Assembly: GCA_030607345.1 (NCBI GenBank)
Contig: JAUWKC010000051.1
Span: 1 to 8,737, forward strand
DNA length: 8,737 nt
From: Planctomycetota bacterium
Lineage (GTDB): Bacteria > Planctomycetota > Phycisphaerae > Sedimentisphaerales > SG8-4
Reading direction: 5' to 3'
Shown in pieces: positions 1 to 6,240 of this stretch. A model generated the notes under the pieces. That model made no database searches. It worked only from the letters and a program-made list of their open reading frames with translations, and had not been told where the DNA came from. Position numbers and translations under genes: made by a program. Each line of letters opens with the position of its first letter. The stretch's first letter is position 1.

Positions 1-540
1 GCCGACAAAACCGGAAGCTCCAGCAACAACACCATCGGATTCTACGGTGCACACACCGACTACACCACCGCCGGAACCTATGACGTCGAGGTGACCGTAG
101 GCGGCGGCGCCATCACCAGCGCAAAAATCAAGCTCGCAACCGAATCAACATACCGAGACGCAACAGTCATCGACAATATCATTATGGGTGACAGCTCCTT
201 TGACGATAACGGCGACCCCGTGTATCCCGAGAACGGCCTGCAGCTAAGCGTCGACCTCAGCCAGGACGGAACCTTCACCGCCACCGTAAGGGTCAAGCAG
301 GGCTTTGCCGGCGCCGTAGAAGACGCCATCGACCGAATGATAAAGGCAACCACCGGCTCAATACAGATTGACCAGGAGCACGTCGGAGATATTATAGAGC
401 AGATTCAGGACAAAATTGAAGCCGAAGAATACCGACTCACCCAAAAGGAAGACAGACTCATCGGCCGCTTCGCACGCCTCGAAAAAACTCTGGCCCTGAT
501 GCAAAACCAGTTGGCCGCGCTGGGCTTAAATAGTCTTTAA
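1..540 (+). CDS. fliD: FliD (HAP2) flagellar filament cap, C-terminal part
   Basis: The reading frame is open from base 1, so the N-terminal part lies outside the window; 179 residues and a TAA stop are visible. FliD caps the growing filament outside the cell and folds flagellin into place. The visible part has the family's C-terminal layout: a beta-rich piece ending in a GTYDVEV strand, then GLQLSVDL and GTFTATVRVKQGFA strands (about residues 77-104). A long amphipathic helix follows (about 105-175) with the typical pattern of GSI, repeated isoleucines, E/R-rich heptads (EEYRLTQKEDRLIGRFARLE) and a terminal LALMQNQLAALG, which matches the D0/D1 coiled coil of FliD. It is the only gene on this strand and converges on the flhA-like gene. 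No fliS chaperone gene follows it, although fliS often does. A closely related hook-associated protein is possible but less likely, because the C-terminal helix pattern is FliD-like. Confidence 0.88.
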   Translation, partial: ADKTGSSSNNTIGFYGAHTDYTTAGTYDVEVTVGGGAITSAKIKLATESTYRDATVIDNIIMGDSSFDDNGDPVYPENGLQLSVDLSQDGTFTATVRVKQGFAGAVEDAIDRMIKATTGSIQIDQEHVGDIIEQIQDKIEAEEYRLTQKEDRLIGRFARLEKTLALMQNQLAALGLNSL

Positions 541-584
541 GAAAGCCCGTGACAAGTCACCACCCTTAGAACCGCCAAAAGCCC

Positions 585-2222
585 TCACACCACCCCGGCA
601 AAAGCCTCCGATGGCCTGTGAACCTTACACCCACGGCTGATAAGCAGTTCTTCAAAACGTCTGCTGCGGCCCGGCTCGCCGAAAAGTAAAGCTGCCTCAA
701 TAAAATCGTAGATTGCTTCACAGCCGCCTACAGACTCTATATTCGGTGCGTAAATAATCACCCGCTCAAAACGACCCAAAAGGGCCATAATCACCTTTTT
801 CAGCTTCGAATGTGAAATCTTAACCTGACCGGTGCAGAGGTTGCCGGCAGGCAAAACCCAAAGATTCTCGATACATGTCCGCATCACACGCCTGCTTTGA
901 CCGCCCTCCAGCCCCGGCTCGAGTTCGAAGACCTTCGCTATCGCATCCCTTTCTCCATCAAGGTCCACCAGCAAACAGCGTCGGCCGTTCTGAGCCAACC
1001 GCACCGCAACATTTACAGGTATTGTCACCGGAAGCTCCGAGACTTCTGTCGCGCCCATTAGTATCGTCCTGGCCTCTTTGCCGGATTCCTCTTCAATCAA
1101 TCCGGCGAGCCAGTCATAATCTTCGCAGTCGTAACCACATTCGTCGATGCCGGCGTCGATGCTTTGCTCATTTTCAGTTGCTTGTTCATTTGCCGAACAC
1201 CTGGCCTCAACACAAGACGTCTTGTTGACGACCGTAATCGCCCGGGAATCTGGAACCTCGACAAATTCCGCGGGCAGCTCCTCTTGAGATGTTGCGCTCG
1301 CTTGCACCTCTCTGGCCATAACTTCAATTCTCCGCTCGCCGGGCTCTTCAAACTCTACCTCGTCACAAAAAGCAAGCCGGCTTTTTTGCACCAGCCTCTT
1401 TGATGACAATATCGTAAGCAGAGAGCTCAACTGTATCACCATCCACGCCCCCAGTGCCGCCCTCACGTACGCCTGCGCCGTCAGTGCCGAACCTGCCGGT
1501 CCAACCACCGCCCCCGCCATCAGTGAACCCACGAACGTAAAAATCAAAACCACCAGCTCAACAACAGCGCCGCAAAGAACGAATCTCCCCGCTGTGCCCA
1601 TCGCAGCATAAAAACCACCCGCCTCGGCAGCCTTGCTTCGTAACTGCTCGCACTCCTGCTCGCTGATGAAGCCGAACCTTAGAGCGTCTGCACTGCCGTT
1701 CGCTTCAAACGCGGCAATGTCCGAATTGAACTCACCGCCCGCCCGCACAACGTAGCTGACCGCTTTGCAAATCGTCCCGAATACTACAATCGCTGCTATG
1801 AAGAAGACGAAAATTGACGCAATATAATGCTCGCCCGTAACAAAGCCACCGAACAAACTGACCACCGTGCCCGCATCACCGCGAAGAAATATCAGCTTCG
1901 ATGAAGATATGGCAAGACCCATACGCAGCGCCGTGACCACAACAATCAGCAGAGGAAAGCTCCGAACCTCCGGGACCTGACGCGCCGAAAAAGCGATTAT
2001 CAATACCGCCGCCGTCAGGCACATACTCAATACGACCAGCACGTCAAGAACACAAGGCGCCACCGGAAGTATCAACCCGGCAATTACCACAGCGACGCCC
2101 GTAATAAAAAGTACGCCGGGACGGACGCTGTTGCGTCCCGCGTGCCGGAGACAGCCGCTGTCGCAGACTGTCCCGCAGCCGCATTCGTCATCTGATAAAT
2201 TGTGTACGCTGTCCTGCTTCAC
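585..2222 (-). CDS. FlhA-like membrane domain fused to a degenerate CpsD/MinD-like ATPase domain
   Basis: This 545-residue protein starts with GTG, preceded by a purine-rich GAAGAGAG, 16 nt after flhB. Residues 1-35 are a tail with Cys14, 16, 20 and 24. Residues 36-280 match the eight-helix FlhA export-gate domain, with landmarks LPVAPCVLD (52-60), SFPLLIVVVTALR (88-100), FYAAMGTAGRFV (204-215) and a final helix to about 275. The FHIPEP loop (153-186) aligns without gaps, but its PGKQMAID core is replaced. Residues 285-380 are an acidic linker with more cysteines. Residues 384-515 look like a CpsD/Wzc BY-kinase ATPase: GATEVSE...NVAVRLAQNGRRCLLVDLD (390-422), IENLWVLPAG (451-460) and RFERVIIYAPNI (484-495). 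The Walker A lysine position is Pro398 and the Walker B Asp is Tyr491, so ATP hydrolysis is unlikely. The normal FlhA cytoplasmic domain is absent. It occupies the usual flhA place but is probably not a working FlhA; its function is unknown. Confidence 0.8.
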   Translation of the reverse strand: MKQDSVHNLSDDECGCGTVCDSGCLRHAGRNSVRPGVLFITGVAVVIAGLILPVAPCVLDVLVVLSMCLTAAVLIIAFSARQVPEVRSFPLLIVVVTALRMGLAISSSKLIFLRGDAGTVVSLFGGFVTGEHYIASIFVFFIAAIVVFGTICKAVSYVVRAGGEFNSDIAAFEANGSADALRFGFISEQECEQLRSKAAEAGGFYAAMGTAGRFVLCGAVVELVVLIFTFVGSLMAGAVVGPAGSALTAQAYVRAALGAWMVIQLSSLLTILSSKRLVQKSRLAFCDEVEFEEPGERRIEVMAREVQASATSQEELPAEFVEVPDSRAITVVNKTSCVEARCSANEQATENEQSIDAGIDECGYDCEDYDWLAGLIEEESGKEARTILMGATEVSELPVTIPVNVAVRLAQNGRRCLLVDLDGERDAIAKVFELEPGLEGGQSRRVMRTCIENLWVLPAGNLCTGQVKISHSKLKKVIMALLGRFERVIIYAPNIESVGGCEAIYDFIEAALLFGEPGRSRRFEELLISRGCKVHRPSEAFAGVV

Positions 2223-2238
2223 CGTGTCGATTCTCTCT

Positions 2239-3306
2239 TCACCTCTTACTATGCCGCAGCCGATATATCATTGCCAGAACCTCCGCAACCGCCACATAGA
2301 GACTCTGCGGTATGAAACTGCCAATTTTTACCGTCGCATATACAGCCCTGGCCAGTTCCGGCCTGCGCAAAACCGGCACGCCATGTGCCCGCGCAACCTG
2401 TCTTATTCTTTCGGCAAGATGGTCCGCACCTTTGGCCACCAGAATAGGTGCTTCCATCTCATCGGCCTCGTAACGCAATGCCACCGCAACGTGAGTCGGG
2501 TTAACCAGAACCACGCTTGCCTTCGGAACCTCAACCGAAATCCGACGAAGCGCCATCTCGAGCTGCGCACGCCGAATCCGGCCCTTCATCTCCGGGGAGC
2601 CTTCGTAATCCTTGCGCTCCTGCTTGACCTCCTGGCGGGTCATCTTTAAGTCCTTGATGTACTTCCACTTCTGGTAGAACGCGTCCGCAACACCTATCAC
2701 AAGAATCGCACCACCGATTCGTATCATCAAACCGAATATCAGCTTGCCTACAACCGTTACTATCTGGCCCGTCCACGCCCACCTTAACGCGGCAAATGTC
2801 TCCAGCCGGCTGCGAATATACAGCCACACAATCAGACCCACAAAAAACAGCTTCACTATCGCTGTCAGAAGTCGAACCATCGATTTTGCGTTAACCAGTT
2901 TGCCAAGTCCCGTCGCAGGACTTATCATATCCCACTTGATTTGCAAAGCATCCGGAGCAAAATTTAGACCGCTGACCGCGGCGCCGGCCAGCACCGATGC
3001 CGCCACGAGACAAATTAGAATAGGCCAGATGGCCTCTATAGAACCAGCGAGCTTCATTTGCACAAAACCCATAAACGCCCGGCTGTCGGTAAAAACGCCC
3101 GGATTACCGGACATACCTTGCTTCATCTCGGTGACAAAATAATCCAGCAGCCCCGGCGCCAACAGAACAACCGCACCAACCAGTACCAGAAGGGTCGCCG
3201 CAGACAGCAGTTCCTGACTCTGGGCGACCTGGCCCTTGAGCCTGGTTTTCTCCAGTCGCTTTGCTGTTGGCTGTTCTGTTTTTTCAGTAACCGGCTTCTC
3301 CGGCAT
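2239..3306 (-). CDS. flhB: FlhB, export-gate switch protein
   Basis: This 355-residue protein has the FlhB N-terminus (EKTEQPTAKRLEKTRLKGQVAQS, residues 8-30), which marks the family. Four membrane segments follow, at about 33-60, 88-115, 145-167 and 185-210. The cytoplasmic domain carries the autocleavage motif NPTH at 269-272, the same numbering as in Salmonella, with the surrounding VVLVNPTHVAVALRY and the later PVLRRPELARAVY. FlhB sits at the mouth of the type III export gate and, after cleavage between Asn and Pro, switches export from rod/hook proteins to filament proteins. All key parts are present, so a working protein is expected. The ATG at 3306 has an AAAGG ribosome site 8-9 nt before it. 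Its stop lies 16 nt before the flhA-like start. A 150-nt gap (3307-3456) separates it from fliR; I see no convincing promoter or terminator there. Confidence 0.97.
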   Translation of the reverse strand: MPEKPVTEKTEQPTAKRLEKTRLKGQVAQSQELLSAATLLVLVGAVVLLAPGLLDYFVTEMKQGMSGNPGVFTDSRAFMGFVQMKLAGSIEAIWPILICLVAASVLAGAAVSGLNFAPDALQIKWDMISPATGLGKLVNAKSMVRLLTAIVKLFFVGLIVWLYIRSRLETFAALRWAWTGQIVTVVGKLIFGLMIRIGGAILVIGVADAFYQKWKYIKDLKMTRQEVKQERKDYEGSPEMKGRIRRAQLEMALRRISVEVPKASVVLVNPTHVAVALRYEADEMEAPILVAKGADHLAERIRQVARAHGVPVLRRPELARAVYATVKIGSFIPQSLYVAVAEVLAMIYRLRHSKR

Positions 3307-3456
3307 AATCCGTCGCCTTTCAGACTATCAAAACCGCAAACCGACCACGAAAACCTCGCTCGCACGCCAGGTTCGGATGTTCAGCCAAAACCATGTAACC
3401 GACCTTATGCTTTGCCGACGCCGCCAATTCTACGCCCAGTGCCGGAAAACAAAGGC

Positions 3457-4209
3457 TCACAGCGGCAGCACCTTGCCGAGCAAATCGGAAAACTCGCTCA
3501 CAAACCGGCTCAGCAGCGGCAAGAATATCACCGCCATCAGCAGACCAAGCCCGACACGCATCGGAAGACTGACAAACAAGATGTTCATCTCCGGCACTAT
3601 CCGGGCCAGAACTGCAAGAACAACCAAAAGCAGCAAAAACGCTGCAACCATCGGCGCAGACAATCGAAGCCCGGCCACCAGCATAACCGAGCCTGCTTCC
3701 ACAACGCCACCGACAAGAGCCGAAATCCGCAGAGGTCCACCCACCGGAAACGCCGCGTAGCTCCGAGATATCGTCATAAGAAGCAAATGGTGACCGTTGG
3801 CGCTTAGAAACAAAATCATAAATATCATTTCCAGCAAACTGCTCAGGGGCTGAGAACGCTCGCCGGTAAGTGGGTCAAGCACCTGGGCCATCGCAAGACC
3901 CATCTGGCGCTCCGCAATACGACCGCCAAGCTTCACCGCCGAAAACAAAAAATTCGCAATCAGACCGAGCGCCAGACCATACAAAGACTCGTTCAATATC
4001 AATAATACCGCCTCCACTACACAGACCCGCTCCGCCTCAACACCAACCTGGGTCACCGTTGAAAAAAAGACCGAAAGAAGCACCGCCATCGAAACTTTCA
4101 CTCTTACAGGGATGCTCTTCCAGCTAAAAAGCGGCAAGACCAGAAAGAACGCGGAAACCCTGGTCAAAATCAGCGTAAAACCCAGAAGCTTCGAAATCAT
4201 CAGCTCCAT
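3457..4209 (-). CDS. fliR: FliR, export-gate core subunit
   Basis: This 250-residue, strongly hydrophobic protein has the usual FliR length (about 260). Together with FliP and FliQ it forms the helical core of the export gate in the inner membrane. Visible family marks are RVSAFFLVLPLFS near the N-terminus (17-29), GGRIAERQMGLAMAQVLDP (95-113) with the following ERSQPLSSL plug-side segment, and RIVPEMNILFVSLPMRVGLG (203-222) before the last helix. The ATG at 4209 lies 3 nt after the fliQ stop and has a TAGGT ribosome site inside the end of fliQ, so fliQ and fliR are probably translated together. A second ATG three codons later is possible but worse placed. No lost residues or truncation are apparent. 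Confidence 0.96.
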   Translation of the reverse strand: MELMISKLLGFTLILTRVSAFFLVLPLFSWKSIPVRVKVSMAVLLSVFFSTVTQVGVEAERVCVVEAVLLILNESLYGLALGLIANFLFSAVKLGGRIAERQMGLAMAQVLDPLTGERSQPLSSLLEMIFMILFLSANGHHLLLMTISRSYAAFPVGGPLRISALVGGVVEAGSVMLVAGLRLSAPMVAAFLLLLVVLAVLARIVPEMNILFVSLPMRVGLGLLMAVIFLPLLSRFVSEFSDLLGKVLPL

Positions 4210-4212
4210 ATT

Positions 4213-4482
4213 TCAGTGACCTATATTCTGAACGTAACTGAAAATGTCGGTTGTGAACTTGAGAATCACCTCCAGGCTCCAGCCGCCAAAAAGAAGTATC
4301 ACTGCTCCCACCGCCAAAAGCTTCGGTACTATCGTCAGTGTCATATCACGTATCGAAGTGACCGCCTGAAGAAGCGTCACCACTAAACCGACTATCAAGC
4401 ACGTAAGCAGAATAGGAGCCGCCAGAAGAAGAGCGGTCTCCAATGTGTACCGACCGAGATATAAAGCAAAGCTGCTGCTCAT
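4213..4482 (-). CDS. fliQ: FliQ, export-gate core subunit
   Basis: FliQ is a small two-helix membrane protein, present in four copies around the FliP/FliR core of the flagellar export gate. The frame could be extended to a TTG at 4500, but I choose the ATG at 4482. It gives 89 residues, the usual length, and it is preceded by GAGGAGAG (4491-4498), a ribosome site that overlaps the TTG and so cannot serve it. Membrane helices lie at about 13-40 and 52-80. The conserved loop reads QAVTSIRDMTLTIVPK (39-54) and ends in Lys54, a position conserved in FliQ. The gene sits 28 nt after fliP and 3 nt before fliR in the standard fliP-fliQ-fliR order. Confidence 0.95.
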   Translation of the reverse strand: MSSSFALYLGRYTLETALLLAAPILLTCLIVGLVVTLLQAVTSIRDMTLTIVPKLLAVGAVILLFGGWSLEVILKFTTDIFSYVQNIGH

Positions 4483-4490
4483 CTCTGTTA

Positions 4491-4498
4491 CTCTCCTC
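4491..4498 (-). promoter_or_regulatory. Ribosome binding site that fixes the fliQ start
   Basis: On the minus strand this reads GAGGAGAG, ending about 8-10 nt before the ATG at 4482. It lies on top of the alternative upstream TTG codon (4498-4500), which therefore cannot be the start it serves. This supports the 89-residue FliQ. Confidence 0.75.
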
Positions 4499-4510
4499 AA
4501 TTCAATCGCG

Positions 4511-5368
4511 TCAGTTGAAACCTAAGCTGAGACTTTTTGCCAGCAGACCCCAGCCGTCAACCAAAATAAATAATATAAGCTTCAGCGGAAGAGATACCAT
4601 CACCGGTGGCAGCATCATCATCCCAGCGCTCAGAAGAACACTGGCAATAACCATATCCACCAACAAAAACGGTATGAACAAGAGACAGCCTATCTCGAAC
4701 GCCGTACGAAATTCGCTGATAATAAACGCAGGCACCACTATATGAAGACCAAGCTCCTGCGCACTCGACGGAGGCTCAATCTTGGCCATCTTCACAAAAA
4801 GAGCAAGGTCCGCCTTCCGGCTCTGACGAAGCATAAACTCCTTCATACACTCGCCGGCCTGGCCCACCGCAGTCTGAAAATCTATCGAATCAGAAAGATA
4901 AGGCTGAATCGAAACCTCGTTTATCTTCGAAAAGGTCGGCGCCATCGTGTACAGCGTTAAAAACAACGCCAAACCTATAATCGCAATCGTCGGTGGTATC
5001 GTCTGCGTCGTCAACGCCCGCCGAACAAATGCCAGCACAATAACTATCCGGGTGAAGCTCGTCATCATAACCAAAAGGCTCGGCAGTATCGCCAGACCGC
5101 CAAAGATAATCACTAACTTCACCGGGGTCGACCAGTCTTTACCTGCCCCCTTCTCCGCCGTCGCTTTATCCAGAACCGTCATCAAATCGCCAAGGCTCGG
5201 AACAGAATTTCCGTTCGTCGTCGCCGACGAATCCTTTCCGCCTGACAACGCAGACAGGTCCGGCGGAGTAATCTGCCCGAACTTGTCCCCATCAGCACCA
5301 AGACATAAGCCGACCGGTGCTGTAAACAAAAGAACAACAAAAACGCTTCTAAAAAACTTATGTGTCAT
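4511..5368 (-). CDS. fliP: FliP, export-gate core subunit
   Basis: FliP forms the pentameric core of the flagellar protein export gate. The protein is 285 residues. A signal peptide (about 1-24: basic start, hydrophobic stretch, GLCLGA end) is followed by a Ser/Gly/Asp-rich segment to about 80, longer than in enterobacterial FliP. The conserved body follows: first helices at 83-118 (ILPSLLVMMTSFTRIVIVL), TIPPTIAIIGLALFLTLYTMAPT (123-145), then the family signature from VVPAFIISEFRTAFEIGCLL (211-230) to LPLKLILFILVDGWGL. The methionine run MMM (250-252) before LPPV matches the methionine gasket that seals the closed gate in Salmonella. The ATG at 5368 has only a weak GAAGA ribosome site. A 74-nt gap separates it from fliO upstream; fliQ begins 28 nt after its stop. 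Confidence 0.97.
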   Translation of the reverse strand: MTHKFFRSVFVVLLFTAPVGLCLGADGDKFGQITPPDLSALSGGKDSSATTNGNSVPSLGDLMTVLDKATAEKGAGKDWSTPVKLVIIFGGLAILPSLLVMMTSFTRIVIVLAFVRRALTTQTIPPTIAIIGLALFLTLYTMAPTFSKINEVSIQPYLSDSIDFQTAVGQAGECMKEFMLRQSRKADLALFVKMAKIEPPSSAQELGLHIVVPAFIISEFRTAFEIGCLLFIPFLLVDMVIASVLLSAGMMMLPPVMVSLPLKLILFILVDGWGLLAKSLSLGFN

Positions 5369-5442
5369 CTGTCTTCACAATCACTTGAAATGCAGGCTCA
5401 TCCCGGAGTCCGAAACCCCCGGGTTTGCTTGCAAATACGTGC

Positions 5443-6009
5443 TCAACTCAAATGTGCACCCGGAACCTGCTCATTTTCCACTGCCGCCAGGTCTCCCGCT
5501 GTAACAGCATCCGTGACGTCGGCCAATACCCTGATGTTCTCGTTCGTGCTGCCTATCAACAGCTTCCTCTCGCCTACGCCAACCAGGTGAAGAACCTTGC
5601 GCGGGCCAATGTGGGCCGTCTCCATAATCCGAATCTCCCTGCCGGAAAGCTTCGTAATCCTCGTGCCGAATCTCTTTGATGCATAACTTGCACCCACCCA
5701 AAGGCCGACCACAACCAGCACCAGTACAATCATCTTAAAAAACAGCTCGCCGGCGCCGGAACCCGCAGGGTTCTTACCGGCGAAATTCGGGTCCATTGTA
5801 AACAGCAGCCTCGTGCCGGTCCCCGAATTGCTGTTAAGTCCCTCCGGATTTGCCGACGTCGCTGTCAAGCCCACTGCGGCGGCATCGTTGCTTGCTGCAA
5901 AGCCTTTGCCGGCAGAAGCCGACAACATCACCGCTCCGCTGCCCACCGCGGCTACCGCCACAAAAAAAACCGCCTTCTTCACATACCGCGTCACTCTGAA
6001 ACCCAACAA
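5443..6009 (-). CDS. fliO: FliO, assembly factor for the FliP ring
   Basis: FliO is a small bitopic membrane protein that helps FliP assemble and is not part of the final export gate. Here it has 188 residues: a basic N-terminus and hydrophobic stretch (12-33) that may be a signal peptide, a loose Gly/Ser/Asn-rich stretch to about 85, one membrane helix (about 90-110), and a cytoplasmic domain. That domain carries the FliO pattern REIRIMETAHIGPRKVLHLVGVGERKLLIG (124-153). Length and order (upstream of fliP) fit. The start is uncertain: no ATG follows the in-frame stop at 6019-6021, so the choices are TTG at 6009 or 6006 or GTG at 5994 or 5982, none with a clear ribosome site. It is probably the first gene transcribed from the sigma-54-type promoter at 6072-6087. 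Confidence 0.9.
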   Translation of the reverse strand: MLGFRVTRYVKKAVFFVAVAAVGSGAVMLSASAGKGFAASNDAAAVGLTATSANPEGLNSNSGTGTRLLFTMDPNFAGKNPAGSGAGELFFKMIVLVLVVVGLWVGASYASKRFGTRITKLSGREIRIMETAHIGPRKVLHLVGVGERKLLIGSTNENIRVLADVTDAVTAGDLAAVENEQVPGAHLS

Positions 6010-6071
6010 AAAAAGCCGTCACACAAACACTACACACCAACCACAAAACCACATTAGCATTAGTAGCGATG

Positions 6072-6087
6072 TGCAAATGGCGTGCCG
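6072..6087 (-). promoter_or_regulatory. Sigma-54 (RpoN) promoter facing fliO
   Basis: The minus strand reads CGGCACGCCATTTGCA. It matches the sigma-54 consensus TGGCACG-N4-TTGCW at all but the first base, with the required GG and GC elements exactly 10 nt apart. The predicted start of transcription is near 6061, about 50 nt before the fliO start. It lies in the only large gap of the cluster, facing the export-gate genes, where flagellar operons of many bacteria use RpoN. The match was read by eye; no transcription data are available. Confidence 0.72.
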
Positions 6088-6112
6088 AACCCAACTACGC
6101 CCGTTGTTCTGC

Positions 6113-6130
6113 TCAAAACAGCGGTTTTGA
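6113..6130 (-). repeat. Perfect 7-bp inverted repeat upstream of the fliO promoter
   Basis: TCAAAAC and GTTTTGA flank the 4-nt loop AGCG. It lies about 26 nt upstream of the -24 element of the sigma-54 promoter. It could be a weak hairpin at the end of the stator transcript or a protein-binding dyad. There is no run of T after it, so it is not a standard terminator. Confidence 0.45.
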
Positions 6131-6153
6131 CGCAAAAGCAAACAAAGACTCGA

Positions 6154-6183
6154 ACAGCCTGTCGAAAATCTTGACAGCTCTGT
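6154..6183. promoter_or_regulatory. Two small dyads, possible activator sites for the sigma-54 promoter
   Basis: ACAG-C-CTGT (6154-6162) and ACAG-CT-CTGT (6174-6183) are two near-identical dyads whose starts are 20 bp apart, about two helical turns. Their centres lie about 97 and 117 bp upstream of the predicted transcription start near 6061, within the usual distance for enhancer sites of sigma-54 activators. That they bind an activator is inference; short dyads also occur by chance. Confidence 0.3.
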
Positions 6184-6194
6184 ATAGGTTCTCG

Positions 6195-6234
6195 CCGGAT
6201 TATCCGGTCGCTTACCGACCGGGCGGACCCCGCC
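6195..6234 (-). terminator. Group of GC-rich hairpins just after the second motB gene
   Basis: Starting 6 nt after the stop of the upstream gene, three inverted repeats follow one another. They are GGCGG-N3-CCGCC (6222-6234), CCGGTCG-N5-CGACCGG (6204-6222, perfect 7-bp stem) and CCGGAT-T-ATCCGG (6195-6207). The last two share bases and exclude each other. No T-run follows on the minus strand, so a classical Rho-independent terminator is not shown. The cluster may weaken read-through from the stator genes into fliO or protect the 3' end of the stator mRNA. Confidence 0.4.
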
Positions 6235-6240
6235 TTGACC

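Noticed and set aside
549..560. GTGAC-AA-GTCAC inverted repeat between the convergent fliD and FlhA-like genes, a possible shared terminator.
   Set aside because: The stem is only 5 bp with a 2-nt loop and neither strand has a T-run after it.
585..2222. Calling this gene a normal flhA.
   Set aside because: The FHIPEP core, several key charged residues and the whole FlhA cytoplasmic domain are missing, and the C-terminal part belongs to another fold family.
3307..3456. The 150-nt gap between fliR and flhB as a site for a small gene, RNA or promoter.
   Set aside because: No frame with a ribosome site, no strong inverted repeat and no sigma-54 GG-N10-GC element or good -10/-35 pair was seen.
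3058..3807. A 249-codon open frame on the + strand across the flhB-fliR boundary.
   Set aside because: Its product is low-complexity (Gln/Arg/Pro/His-rich) and lies opposite two certain genes; it is a shadow of their codon bias.
5413..5426. AAACCC-CC-GGGTTT inverted repeat in the gap upstream of fliP, a possible terminator or attenuator.
   Set aside because: A 2-nt loop is too tight for the full stem, no T-run follows, and fliO and fliP are expected to be co-transcribed.
5431..5445. A second sigma-54-like element (GAGCACGTATTTGCA on the minus strand) upstream of fliP.
   Set aside because: The essential GG is AG and the spacing to the GC element is one base short, so it should not be used by sigma-54.
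6172..6189. TTGACA followed by TATAGG on the + strand, resembling a sigma-70 promoter.
   Set aside because: The two boxes are only 6 nt apart instead of about 17, and no + strand gene follows.
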